Assembly (NCBI GenBank): GCA_030431935.1
Contig: JAUIIC010000009.1
Span: 1-39,855, forward strand
DNA: 39,855 bases
From: Alphaproteobacteria bacterium
GTDB lineage: Bacteria; Pseudomonadota; Alphaproteobacteria; Rhodobacterales; Rhodobacteraceae
Direction: 5' to 3'
Shown: positions 1 through 8,040 of the stretch, one piece after another
How positions within the stretch are numbered: position 1 is the stretch's first letter
Layout of the letters: each line of letters starts with the position of its first letter
Position numbers and translations under genes: made by a program
Notes under the pieces: generated by a model
Database searches by the model: none
What the model saw: the letters and a program-made list of their open reading frames with translations, nothing else
Told to the model about the DNA's origin: nothing

Positions 1-270
1 GGCGCCAGCGGGGCCGAGCGCATCGCCAACTCGGGCCTCCTGCTCTTCCCCGAAGGCGACACCGTCGCGCTGGACGAACCCATGTTCGGCACCGAGATGG
101 CCGAAACCCTGTCCGATTTCGACTTCTACGCCGACACCCGCGTTACGCTCGCCGCCGTCGAGGTGCCGCAGCACCGGATGCCGGCCCAGGTGTTCTATCT
201 TCCCGCTCTGCTGCTGCTGGGGCTCGTGATACTGCTGCAACGCCGCCGCCAGACGAAACCGGCGTTCTAG
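1..270 (+). CDS. TRAP transporter fused permease, C-terminal end (partial)
   Basis: The frame is open from the first base, and the last 89 residues before the TAG stop are visible. They contain a run like SGLLLFPEGDTVALDEP, a short beta-rich stretch, and a final hydrophobic segment (YLPALLLLGLVILLQ) followed by RRRQTKPAF. This matches the DUF3394 tail found at the end of fused TRAP permeases, which join the 4-TM and 12-TM subunits. The protein would be an inner-membrane component importing an organic acid or zwitterion with a periplasmic binding protein encoded upstream, outside the window. A UspA gene follows 12 bases later, the arrangement known from teaABCD-type TRAP loci. The substrate cannot be inferred. 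Confidence 0.75.
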   Translation, partial: GASGAERIANSGLLLFPEGDTVALDEPMFGTEMAETLSDFDFYADTRVTLAAVEVPQHRMPAQVFYLPALLLLGLVILLQRRRQTKPAF

Positions 271-282
271 AAAGGCAAGGCC

Positions 283-711
283 ATGTTCAAGACCGTCCTC
301 CTGCCCGTCGACCTCTCTGCCCCGCCCAGCTGGGAAAAGGCGCTGCCCGCCGCGCTGCGCCTGATCCAGCCCGAGGACGGCACGCTGCATGTCGCCACCG
401 TCCTGCCCGACTTCGGCATGTCCGTGGTCGGCACCTATTTCGACAAGGACTTCGAGGCACGTGCGCTGCATGACGTGGGCGAGCAGCTGTCGGCCTGGGT
501 CGCCGCGCATGTGCCCGCCGGCACCGACGTTCACCCCCACGTCCTGCACGGCCGGGTCTATGACCAGATCATCGGGGCGGCCGACCGGCTGGACGTGGAC
601 GCCATCGTCATGGGCTCGCACCGGCCGGAACTGTCGGATTACCTGCTGGGCCCGAACGCGGCCCGGGTCGTCCGCCACGCCCGCCAGTCCGTTTTCGTCG
701 TGAGAGGCTAG
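283..711 (+). CDS. Universal stress protein UspA family (TeaD-like)
   Basis: This 142-residue single-domain Usp protein has the usual family length. It begins FKTVLLPVDLS and ends with the nucleotide-binding region MGSHRP...LLGPNAARVVRHA...VFVVRG. The typical G-x2-G-x9-G-S/T loop is altered: the second glycine is Arg (GSHR) and the final S/T position is Pro (LLGPN), so ATP binding is uncertain. The gene lies 12 bases after the TRAP permease stop and 4 bases before the aminotransferase start, so all three are probably co-transcribed. TeaD-type Usp proteins regulate TRAP importers in halophiles. A similar transporter-linked role is the best guess here, by context. Confidence 0.85.
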   Translation: MFKTVLLPVDLSAPPSWEKALPAALRLIQPEDGTLHVATVLPDFGMSVVGTYFDKDFEARALHDVGEQLSAWVAAHVPAGTDVHPHVLHGRVYDQIIGAADRLDVDAIVMGSHRPELSDYLLGPNAARVVRHARQSVFVVRG

Positions 712-715
712 CGGC

Positions 716-2041
716 ATGGCAAACCATCTCTTCGGCCGATCCTCGGCCGCCATGCCCACCGCCGTCCGGGGCGAGGGCTGCTATATCCACGACGCGCAGG
801 GCCGCGCCTATCTCGACGGGTCGGGCGGGGCGGCGGTGTCCTGCCTCGGTCATTCCGATGAGAAGGTGCGCGCAGCGATCCACGACCAGCTCGACAAGCT
901 CGCCTTTGCCCATACCGGCTTTTTCAACACCGAGGCCGCCGAGGCTCTGGCCGACAAGCTGATCGCCAACGCCCCCGAGGGGATCGACCGTGTCTACCTG
1001 CTGTCCGGCGGGTCAGAGGCGGTCGAGGCCGCGATCAAGCTCGCCCGCCAGTATCACCTGGAAAACGGCCAGCCCGAGCGCCACAAGCTCATCGCCCGCA
1101 GGCAAAGCTATCACGGCAACACGCTCGGCGCGCTGGCCGCCGGCGGCAACGCGTGGCGGCGCGAGAAATACGCGCCGCTTCTCGTGGAAACCCACCACAT
1201 CGACCCCTGTTTCGACTATCACTACCGACGCGACGACGAAACGCCCGAGGCCTATGCCGAACGTGCCGCCGGCGCACTCGAACAGGAGATCCTGTGCCTC
1301 GGCCCGGAAACGGTGATGGCCTTCATCGCCGAACCCGTGGTCGGCGCCACCGCCGGTGCGGTCCCCCCCGTCGGCGACTACTTCCGCCGCATCCGCGAGA
1401 TCTGCGACCGTCACGGCGTCCTGCTGATCCTCGACGAGGTGATGTGCGGCATGGGGCGGACGGGCACGCTCTTTGCCTGCGAGCAGGACGGCATCGCCCC
1501 GGACATCGTCACCATCGCCAAGGGGCTTGGGGCGGGCTACGCCCCCATCGGCGCCATGCTGTGCAGCGGCACCATCTACGACGCCATCGCCCAGGGCTCC
1601 GGCAGCTTTCAGCATGGCCACACCTACCACGGCCACCCGTTGGCCGCCGCCGCCGGGCAGGCGGTGCTGGGCCGCATCCTCGACGACGGACTGCTGGCGC
1701 AGGTCCGCGACAAGGGCGACACGCTCAGCGCCGCGCTGCACGCCCGCTTCGGCCAGCACCCCCATGTGGGCGACATCCGCGGGCGCGGGCTGTTCCGCGC
1801 CATCGAACTTGTCGAGGACCGCGAGACGAAGCGCAGCTTCGACCCCGCGCGCAAGCTGCACGCCCAGGTCAAGGCGCGGGCGATGGACGCGGGGCTGATC
1901 TGCTATCCGGCGGGCGGCACGGTCGACGGCAGGAACGGTGACCACGTGCTTCTGGCCCCGCCCTTCATCATCTCCGAGGCGGAAATCGACATGCTGGTGG
2001 ATCGCCTGGCCTGCGCGGTGGATGCGGCACTGGCCACCTGA
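716..2041 (+). CDS. Class III PLP-dependent aminotransferase
   Basis: This 441-residue protein has the normal length for class III (omega/GABA-type) transaminases. Visible signatures are the early LDGSGGAAVSCLGHS segment, the cofactor-contact SGGSEAVEAAIKLAR, LILDEVMCGMGRTG with the PLP-nitrogen Asp near residue 240, and the Schiff-base lysine K269 in TIAKGLGAGYAPIGA. The enzyme would transfer an amino group from an omega- or alpha-amino acid to a keto acid in the cytoplasm. It begins 4 bases after the UspA stop, so it probably acts on the compound imported by the TRAP system. Ectoine or diaminobutyrate, taurine and GABA families are all possible. I see nothing that chooses between them. Confidence 0.88.
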   Translation: MANHLFGRSSAAMPTAVRGEGCYIHDAQGRAYLDGSGGAAVSCLGHSDEKVRAAIHDQLDKLAFAHTGFFNTEAAEALADKLIANAPEGIDRVYLLSGGSEAVEAAIKLARQYHLENGQPERHKLIARRQSYHGNTLGALAAGGNAWRREKYAPLLVETHHIDPCFDYHYRRDDETPEAYAERAAGALEQEILCLGPETVMAFIAEPVVGATAGAVPPVGDYFRRIREICDRHGVLLILDEVMCGMGRTGTLFACEQDGIAPDIVTIAKGLGAGYAPIGAMLCSGTIYDAIAQGSGSFQHGHTYHGHPLAAAAGQAVLGRILDDGLLAQVRDKGDTLSAALHARFGQHPHVGDIRGRGLFRAIELVEDRETKRSFDPARKLHAQVKARAMDAGLICYPAGGTVDGRNGDHVLLAPPFIISEAEIDMLVDRLACAVDAALAT

Positions 2042-2091
2042 CCGGGCGGCCCTCCGGACACCGATCACGGAAAAATCACGGCGATGCCCTA

Positions 2092-2115
2092 GGCAGGGTC
2101 CGACAGCGCCCTGCC
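2092..2115 (+). other. Stem-loop before the peroxidase-like gene
   Basis: GGCAGGG (2092-2098) pairs perfectly with CCCTGCC (2109-2115) across a 10-base loop, in the 89-base gap after the aminotransferase. It ends just before the GAAGGA ribosome-binding sequence of the next gene. An overlapping alternative stem (TGCC-CTA-GGCA) could compete with it. There is no T tract, so a classical terminator is unlikely. It may be an attenuating or boundary hairpin, or chance. Confidence 0.3.
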
Positions 2116-2130
2116 GAAGGACTCGCCAAT

Positions 2131-3399
2131 ATGTTCGCCCATGCCAGAGAGACCAGGAAGCCGCGTCCCAGCCCCGCACAGCACGTCGCGCTGCCGCGCA
2201 ACGCGGGCTACTTCTTTCCCGCCGCGGCAGCCGCAGGGCCGCGCACCGCCGGCACCATCGAGGCCCTGGCGCGGGCGCTTGCGGATCAGCCGCGCCCCAA
2301 GCCGGACCGCGCGCCGATCCCCGCGCTCTATGCCGACTGGGCGGAACTGGTGGCGGGCGACCTTGGCTGTGCCGTGCCCTCCGGCACGACGGAAACCGGA
2401 CGGCCCGGGACCGTGACCCTGCCGCGCGCCAGCAACGGGCGGCTGGACCTGTCGTCGCTTCGCGGGGAAACGCCCCGTTCCTGCGGCTGGCTGGCCGAGG
2501 CCCTGGGCCGCGCCCAGCGCCGGCTGCTGATATCGGCACCCGCCCAGGGACTGTGCGCCGGCACGGCAGAGGCCGCCAGTGCATGGGCCCGCCGCCAGGT
2601 CAGCTGGAGCTGGCAGTGGCTCGTCCTCAACCAGTTCCTGCCCACCATCGCCGATGACTGGATCCTGGCAGAGGTCGTCCGGGACGGGGCGCCGCTCTAC
2701 CGCCAGTTCCGCAAGAGCATGGCGCCCGGGCTGGTCGGCGACCTACCGGTTCCCGTCGAGTTCAGCTGCGCCGCCTTCGGCTTTGTCGCCTCGATGGCGC
2801 GGCCCGGCCGCCCCGGCCCGGGCATGCCGGGCTTTGGGCTCGCGGCGCTTCGGGTGCTCGACCCGATGGCGGCAGCTGTCGGCAACGCGACCGGTCCGGC
2901 CCCTGGCCTGGCACGCCTCGCCTCGACGGCACGCCGCATCGACACTTGCATCGCGCCCTCGCCCGATACCGCCGAGCCCGCCGCCGCGATGGCACTCGAC
3001 CACCTCCGCGCCGGCCTGCGGATCGAACTGCCCAGCGCACAGGCCTGCCTCGACGGGCTGGAGGATATGGGCATCGTCCTGCCGCGCCTCTCGCCCGACG
3101 AGCTTGCCTCGGGATCGGCCGGCGCCGCGATCCGCGCCGGCCGTTTCCACGAGGATACGCCGCTGTGGTTCTACATCCTGAAAGAGGCGGAACTGCGCGA
3201 ACACGGCGCCCGGCTCGGCGCGCTCGGCAGCCGTCTGGTGGCCGAAACACTGGTGGGCATCGTCCAGTGCGACCCGACCTCCTACTGGCAGGCCGGCGGC
3301 TCGGACGCGGGGCGCTGGCACCCCAACGACGGCCCCAAGCCGCTGGCGCGCCCACTCAGCAGCCTTGAAGAGATCCTGCACGTGGCCCACGCCCCCTGA
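2131..3399 (+). CDS. Animal-type heme-peroxidase-like protein, degenerate (proximal His lost)
   Basis: This 422-residue protein carries the landmarks of the bacterial animal-heme-peroxidase fold in order: LVLNQFLPTIADDW (~164-177), VPVEFSCAAFGFVASMAR (207-224), ARRID (267-271), LDHLRAGLRIELPS, and LWFYILKEAEL followed by LGALGSRLVAETLVGIVQ (from ~345). In active members the second motif reads VEFSVAAYRFGHSMVR, where the His is the proximal heme ligand. Here that position is Ala220, and the preceding Arg and Gly are also replaced. The N-terminal distal-His region (WGQFLDHD-like) was not found. I infer a non-catalytic peroxidase relative, perhaps structural or binding. The start ATG follows GAAGGA by 9 bases. 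The next gene is also peroxidase-like, of an unrelated fold. Confidence 0.72.
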   Translation: MFAHARETRKPRPSPAQHVALPRNAGYFFPAAAAAGPRTAGTIEALARALADQPRPKPDRAPIPALYADWAELVAGDLGCAVPSGTTETGRPGTVTLPRASNGRLDLSSLRGETPRSCGWLAEALGRAQRRLLISAPAQGLCAGTAEAASAWARRQVSWSWQWLVLNQFLPTIADDWILAEVVRDGAPLYRQFRKSMAPGLVGDLPVPVEFSCAAFGFVASMARPGRPGPGMPGFGLAALRVLDPMAAAVGNATGPAPGLARLASTARRIDTCIAPSPDTAEPAAAMALDHLRAGLRIELPSAQACLDGLEDMGIVLPRLSPDELASGSAGAAIRAGRFHEDTPLWFYILKEAELREHGARLGALGSRLVAETLVGIVQCDPTSYWQAGGSDAGRWHPNDGPKPLARPLSSLEEILHVAHAP

Positions 3400-3518
3400 C
3401 CACGCCGATGCCCACGCACGGACCCGACAGGCCCATCCGGGCTTGCCGGATCGCGCGGAACGACTACCCTGCGACGGCCGTTCCAGGCAGGCCGTGACGA
3501 GTGACCCGGAGGAAGAAG

Positions 3519-4613
3519 ATGACGACAGCCAACACGTCCAACACATCGAACACGTCCAATACGTCAAACACATCCAATACGTCGAACACCTCCAACACGT
3601 CGAACACATCCAACACCTCGAACACCTCGGGGCTGGAATTCGCCCATGCAGGGTCCGGCAGTTCGGCCTTCCTCAGCCGCACGCTCCTCGACAGCGCCGC
3701 CGAGGCGGCCGAGACCATTCCCCATGCCTCGGTCGACATCGACCCGGCGCGCATCGCCCCGCGCGATCCCGGCGCCGCGTTCCGGGCCATGAACCCGCGC
3801 CACCGGGCCGAACTGCTGGTCTCGGCCCTGATGGACGGCATCGACGCCGTGCCGCTCGGCCCGACCGAGGCCGGGGGCTGGTTCACCGGCGACCTGACGG
3901 ACCACCAGATCGCGGGCCTGACGATTGGCGGCTCTACCGTCCCCGTCACCGCGCTGGCGCGCGGCGCCTCGGACCAGGCCTACTGGACGCGCCAGCTGCG
4001 CGAGGTCCTGGCGCTGGCCTCGGAACGCTGGATCCGCATGGACGAGATCGTCGCCCAGCAGACCGATATCCTCAGCTACCTCGCCCTGCCCGCGCGGCTG
4101 GGGCCGGTGACGCATCCCTGGACCATGGGGTTCCTCGCGGCGGTGCATGAATTCACCGTGCGCGTCACGATCCGGATCAAGGCGATCCATGACATGACCC
4201 GCCCGCTGGACTTCGCGCCAGAGGTCGTGCCGGTGATCCAGACCCCGGCCCATTCCGCCTTTCCCAGCGGCCATGCAACGGAATCGCACGCGCTGGCCGA
4301 AACGCTTGGCGCGCTCTACGGGCCGCGCACCGGCGCGCTGATCGCCCCGATCGCAGAGCGCATCGCGCTCAACCGCGTGGTGGCGGGGGTGCACTATCCC
4401 GTGGATGGCGACGCGGGGCGCGCGCTAGGCCGCCTGCTGGGCCGGATCGCCGTCGCCCGGCTGAAGGGAGAGGCGCTGAGCGTGCAACTCACCCCTGTCG
4501 CGGGAAGCTGCCGCGCCGCCGGCGCCGAAGGCACCGTGACGCTGCCCGCCGCGCCGCGCCCGGCGGTCCTCGAATGGATCGCGGGGCGCATCGCCGAGGA
4601 ACTGGGCGCCTGA
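3519..4613 (+). CDS. Vanadium-dependent haloperoxidase/PAP2-family protein with (NTS)x11 N-terminus
   Basis: The vanadate/phosphate-binding set of the haloperoxidase-PAP2 superfamily is complete: K221-x6-R228-P229 (KAIHDMTRP), P249-S-G-H252, and R286-x5-H292-x3-D296 (NRVVAGVHYPVD, with Asn replacing the usual Ser before Arg). Family members either oxidise halides with H2O2 or hydrolyse phosphate esters; motifs alone do not decide. The start is the ATG at 3519, 6 bases after GGAGG at 3508-3512; a GTG at 3501 is less likely. Residues 5-37 are eleven Asn-Thr-Ser repeats. There is no signal peptide and there are no clear membrane segments, which favours a soluble haloperoxidase-like protein over a membrane lipid phosphatase. 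It ends 8 bases before the subtilase start. Confidence 0.82.
   Translation: MTTANTSNTSNTSNTSNTSNTSNTSNTSNTSNTSNTSGLEFAHAGSGSSAFLSRTLLDSAAEAAETIPHASVDIDPARIAPRDPGAAFRAMNPRHRAELLVSALMDGIDAVPLGPTEAGGWFTGDLTDHQIAGLTIGGSTVPVTALARGASDQAYWTRQLREVLALASERWIRMDEIVAQQTDILSYLALPARLGPVTHPWTMGFLAAVHEFTVRVTIRIKAIHDMTRPLDFAPEVVPVIQTPAHSAFPSGHATESHALAETLGALYGPRTGALIAPIAERIALNRVVAGVHYPVDGDAGRALGRLLGRIAVARLKGEALSVQLTPVAGSCRAAGAEGTVTLPAAPRPAVLEWIAGRIAEELGA
3531..3629 (+). repeat. Eleven 9-bp in-frame repeats encoding Asn-Thr-Ser
   Basis: Eleven consecutive nine-base units encode NTS without interruption, immediately after MTTA. Codons vary between units (AAC/AAT, ACG/ACA/ACC, TCC/TCG/TCA) while the peptide stays constant. 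That pattern points to selection on the peptide rather than very recent DNA slippage. Confidence 0.95.
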
Positions 4614-4621
4614 GGCCGGGG

Positions 4622-6283
4622 ATGGAGTTTCAGCCGATCCGCCCCGCGCCGGGCACGCCCGGAACGCTGCCCGGGAACCTCTTGCCCGTGGCCCTGTCCT
4701 GCCTGCGCGGCGAGGACAGCCGCGCCCGCGCCCTGATCCCGGCGGACGGCACCGCCACAACCCTGATCGAGGCCGCCGACATCGCCGCCGCCCGGCCCTT
4801 TCCCGGTGGCGAGGATCACCTGATCGGCCCGCCCGCCCGGGGCCCCGGAAGCCTGCACGCCGATGCCCCCCCCGGTCCGCCCGGCCCGCCCCGCCTGCCG
4901 CGCGTCGCGATCATCGACATCGGCACCGCCTTCTGGCTGCCCGCCTTCCGGCGCGCCGACGGCACCCCGGCCTTCACCGCCGTCGCGATGATCGAGGCCG
5001 AACCCGATGCCGCCCCCCGCGTGTCGGTGCTGGGCCGCGCCGCCATCGCGGGCCTCTGTGACCTTTTCGACCGCCACGGCAACGGCGCGGTCGTGGCCCG
5101 GCTGGCGCAGGCCTACCCCGGCTCGATCTACGGCGACGGTGGCGGCACCCGGCCCGCGCTTGGCCCACGCGGCATGGCGCATGGCACGGCGATGGCCAGC
5201 CTGATCCTGCGCGACCGGCCCCTGCCCGGCCTCGTCGCGGTAGAGCTTCCGGCACAGGCCTATCTCGACCGTTCGGGCGACGTGCTGCGCGGACTGGCCG
5301 TGCCGGCGGTGGCGCAGGCGATGGCGCTTGCGGGGCCCGGCCCCGCGCCGCTGCACATCGCGCTGTCCTTCGCCTATCTCGGCGGCCCGTCCCCCGCCGC
5401 AGGAGACGCCGGCGACCCGCTGCACACGGCGCTCGAAACCACGCTCGCGGCGCGACAGGGGACCACCTGGCTCTACCTGCCCACAGGCAACCAGCTTCAG
5501 TCCCGCCAGCACCTGCGCTGCGGCGATATCGCGCCCGGCGCGGGGACAGGCCCGCTGGTCTGGGAGATCCCCGGCGCCGACCCCACGCCCAACACGGTCG
5601 AACTGCACTGGACCGGCGCAGGCCCGGTGCGCCTGACCCTGACCGATCCCGCCGGACAGGCGGCACAGGCCACCCTGTCGCCCGGAGACGTGGTCGCCGC
5701 CGGGGTGCCCGTCCCGCTGGCCGCGGCGCATCTCAAGGCGCGCGGCGGCTGGCACAGCCTTCGGATCACGCTTGCCCCCACCCGCGGCGCCAATGCCGCG
5801 CCCGCCGGTCAGTGGCGCATCGCACTGGACGCCGACCATGCACTCGGCGACCTGCACGGCATGGTGCTGCGCGACGACCCTCCCGGACTGGCCGAACTTG
5901 TCCGCGCCAGCCGGCAGTCGCGCTTCTTCGATCCCGCCTATGTCCACCGCCAGCCGAACGGCCTGCCCGTCACCGACGATCCATCGCCCCCCGGCTCGGT
6001 GATCCGGCGCCGCGGCACCGCCTCGCATCTGGTGCTGGGTCAACGCACGCGGCGCGTGGCGGTCACCGCACTGGAACTCGGGCGCCGTGGACCCGGCGAC
6101 GTGCCGGCGCCCTATGCCGGTCGCCTGCCGGACGGGCAAGACGCCGCCGGGCTGTTGCCGGTGGCGGTGGGAACCACCCTGCGGCCCGGCATCGTGACGC
6201 GCACGAATGGCGGAGGCGGCCACGCGCGGCTGGCCGGAACCTCCGTCGCGGCGGCCGAAGCGATCCGCATGGCTCTGGGCTAG
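4622..6283 (+). CDS. S8 (subtilisin-like) serine peptidase
   Basis: This 553-residue protein has an intact subtilase catalytic set: Asp99 in VAIIDIG, His187 in HGTAMASLIL, oxyanion Asn290 in LPTGNQ, and Ser541 in AGTSVAAAEA. The long stretch between Asn and Ser includes a beta-rich segment resembling an inserted accessory domain. No signal peptide or cleavable-looking N-terminal export sequence is visible, so it may act in the cytoplasm or leave by an unconventional route. The ATG at 4622 lies 8 bases after the haloperoxidase stop, and the two are almost certainly co-transcribed with the peroxidase-like gene. It ends 5 bases from the convergent regulator gene. Its target is unknown; maturation of a neighbour is a context-based guess. 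Confidence 0.85.
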   Translation: MEFQPIRPAPGTPGTLPGNLLPVALSCLRGEDSRARALIPADGTATTLIEAADIAAARPFPGGEDHLIGPPARGPGSLHADAPPGPPGPPRLPRVAIIDIGTAFWLPAFRRADGTPAFTAVAMIEAEPDAAPRVSVLGRAAIAGLCDLFDRHGNGAVVARLAQAYPGSIYGDGGGTRPALGPRGMAHGTAMASLILRDRPLPGLVAVELPAQAYLDRSGDVLRGLAVPAVAQAMALAGPGPAPLHIALSFAYLGGPSPAAGDAGDPLHTALETTLAARQGTTWLYLPTGNQLQSRQHLRCGDIAPGAGTGPLVWEIPGADPTPNTVELHWTGAGPVRLTLTDPAGQAAQATLSPGDVVAAGVPVPLAAAHLKARGGWHSLRITLAPTRGANAAPAGQWRIALDADHALGDLHGMVLRDDPPGLAELVRASRQSRFFDPAYVHRQPNGLPVTDDPSPPGSVIRRRGTASHLVLGQRTRRVAVTALELGRRGPGDVPAPYAGRLPDGQDAAGLLPVAVGTTLRPGIVTRTNGGGGHARLAGTSVAAAEAIRMALG

Positions 6284-6288
6284 GGCCG

Positions 6289-7866
6289 TCAGGTCAACGC
6301 CAGACCGAGGCTCCGGAAGGTGTCCAGCGGATAGTCCGGCCGCATCAGGTGGCCGATCTCGAAGCCCGGCTCGACCACGCGCAGGCGGGCGGCATAGCGC
6401 TCGGCCTGCGGGACATCGCCGACCAGCGCCGACAGCGCCACCATGTAGCGCAGCGCGGGCCGGTAGCCGGGCATGCCGATGTGGCTTTGCCGGGTATAGT
6501 CCAGCGCCTCGTCGACCTTGCCGACCGACAGCGCCGCAAGCGCGCGCTGCATGTGCCAGATGAACTCGTGCCGCAGCCCGCGCGCGGCATCCGACGCCCG
6601 GCAGGACAGCGCATAGCTTTCGCCCGGCCGGCCGAGCAGGGTCGCCGCATGGCCCGCCGCGGCCAGCGCATAGGGGTTCACCTCGTCCAGCGCCACGGCC
6701 CGCCCGACAAGGTGCCAGCCCCGCTCGGGATCGCCGTCGAGCTTCATCGCCACCTGGGCCGCAAGCGCCAGCACCATCGGGTTCGTCTGCCCCAGAAGCA
6801 GCGCCTCGTCGGCCAGTTGGCGCGCCTCGTCGGCCTGCCGCCCGGCGTCGGTGCGCAACTCGATCACGCTGGTCAGCCGCTGGTAGCCGCGCAGCGCCTG
6901 CACCAGCGGCAACGCCTCGTCGATCTCGATCAGGCCGGACAGGATGTCCTCGGCCGCGGTGATGTCGCGCCGCTGGCCGGTGAACAGCAGGCCCAGCGCC
7001 TGCTGCACCCGGAAGAACCCGTTGCCCCGGAAATCGCGCAGGCCGCGTTCGAAGATGGCCACCAGCACCAGGTTCAGGAAGGCCGCGAACTCGGTGCCCT
7101 CGGCGGCACGATCCGGGGGCCCCGGCAGGTGGGTGCGCCCCGACCAAAGGAAATGCCCCTGCCGCGGCGAGATGAGGCGCACCATCACGCGAACGCCGCC
7201 GGGGTCCACGGCGCTGCCCATTTCGAGCACGAGGTCGGGCGGCGCGGCATCCTCCGGCACATGCCCGTCCAGTTCCAGCACGATCGGGCCCTGGTCGGCC
7301 AGCCGCCGGGCGAGGCCATCGACAAGGTCGTCCTCGATCCAGGGCGCACCGGCGCGTCCGTCCCAACCCTGCCGCGTGATGCGGATGCGCAGGGACCGGC
7401 CCGTCACGGCCGGCGCGCCGCCGGCGTCGCGCCCGTCCGCGGCGTGGGAAGCGCGGCCCTCGATCCGGGCCGCGGCCTCAAGGCGCCACTCGTGAAACCC
7501 CGGCGTCTCGATGTCCAGTTCCGCCAGGAAATCCTCTGGCCCGCAGCCCGGGGCGATCTCTACCCGAACCTCCGCCGCAAGCCAGACGGCCCATTTGTCG
7601 GACATCAACACGTCGCGATGCGGGCCAAGCGCGGTGCGGATGTTGCTCAGCGCGCGCCGGAAGCTGGCACCCCCCTTGTCGGCGGGGCTGTCGCCCCAAA
7701 GGGTGTCCTGCAACCAGCTGCGCGCACGCCTACGGCCCGGAGCCAGGGCAAGCATGGCCAGGATCGCGCGCTCTTTCACCGCGCGCGGCGTCATGGAGGC
7801 CGACACCAAGGCGCCGGCGCGCACATGCACACCGGCGCCCAGTTCCAGCACCAGGCGATCTGTCAT
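6289..7866 (-). CDS. SARP-like transcriptional regulator with TPR-like C-terminus
   Basis: The protein is about 525 residues. The N-terminal ~110 residues resemble the winged-helix domain of SARP/AfsR-type activators: a basic ...PRAVKERAILAMLALAPGRRRARSWLQDTLWGDSPADKGGASFRRALSNIR... run corresponds to the usual LLA.LALaPg..v.R..L...LW....... .SLR.aLs.LR pattern. A middle region follows, and the C-terminal half is alpha-helical and Ala/Leu-rich like TPR repeats, ending YPLDTFRSLGLALT. I place the start at the ATG ending at 7866; an ATG at 7881 is equally plausible. It converges on the peroxidase-like/haloperoxidase/subtilase operon and is a candidate regulator of it. A perfect palindrome at 7939-7953 lies upstream. 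Confidence 0.7.
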   Translation of the reverse strand: MTDRLVLELGAGVHVRAGALVSASMTPRAVKERAILAMLALAPGRRRARSWLQDTLWGDSPADKGGASFRRALSNIRTALGPHRDVLMSDKWAVWLAAEVRVEIAPGCGPEDFLAELDIETPGFHEWRLEAAARIEGRASHAADGRDAGGAPAVTGRSLRIRITRQGWDGRAGAPWIEDDLVDGLARRLADQGPIVLELDGHVPEDAAPPDLVLEMGSAVDPGGVRVMVRLISPRQGHFLWSGRTHLPGPPDRAAEGTEFAAFLNLVLVAIFERGLRDFRGNGFFRVQQALGLLFTGQRRDITAAEDILSGLIEIDEALPLVQALRGYQRLTSVIELRTDAGRQADEARQLADEALLLGQTNPMVLALAAQVAMKLDGDPERGWHLVGRAVALDEVNPYALAAAGHAATLLGRPGESYALSCRASDAARGLRHEFIWHMQRALAALSVGKVDEALDYTRQSHIGMPGYRPALRYMVALSALVGDVPQAERYAARLRVVEPGFEIGHLMRPDYPLDTFRSLGLALT

Positions 7867-7938
7867 CTGCGTTACCCCCATCCCGACACGACCCCGGCAA
7901 TCGAGGAGGCGCCGGGCCCCAACGGACAGGCATCCAGC

Positions 7939-7953
7939 TTGACGTAACGTCAA
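7939..7953. promoter_or_regulatory. Palindromic operator candidate upstream of the SARP-like gene
   Basis: TTGACGT-A-ACGTCAA is a perfect 15-bp palindrome. It lies about 73 bases before the chosen start of the SARP-like regulator, in the 174-base gap behind the AraC-type gene. Position and symmetry fit a dimeric repressor or activator site. Which protein binds is unknown. Confidence 0.45.
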
Positions 7954-8040
7954 TGCTGCAAGCGCGGGCCGGGGCCGTCAACCGCAACGAACACAAGTCA
8001 CCGAGATTGCAGCACCGAGTGTCATTTGGGCAAATCGCGC

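Noticed and set aside
1013-2584. A minus-strand open frame of about 520 codons opposite the aminotransferase
   Set aside because: It is antisense to a gene with clear PLP-enzyme motifs. No ribosome-binding site or domain was seen.
4394-7366. A very long open frame (about 990 codons) on the minus strand
   Set aside because: It is a shadow of the haloperoxidase-like, subtilase and SARP-like genes. Its translation is Arg/Gly/Ala/Pro-rich low complexity with no family motif, while the genes in the other frames have intact catalytic motifs.
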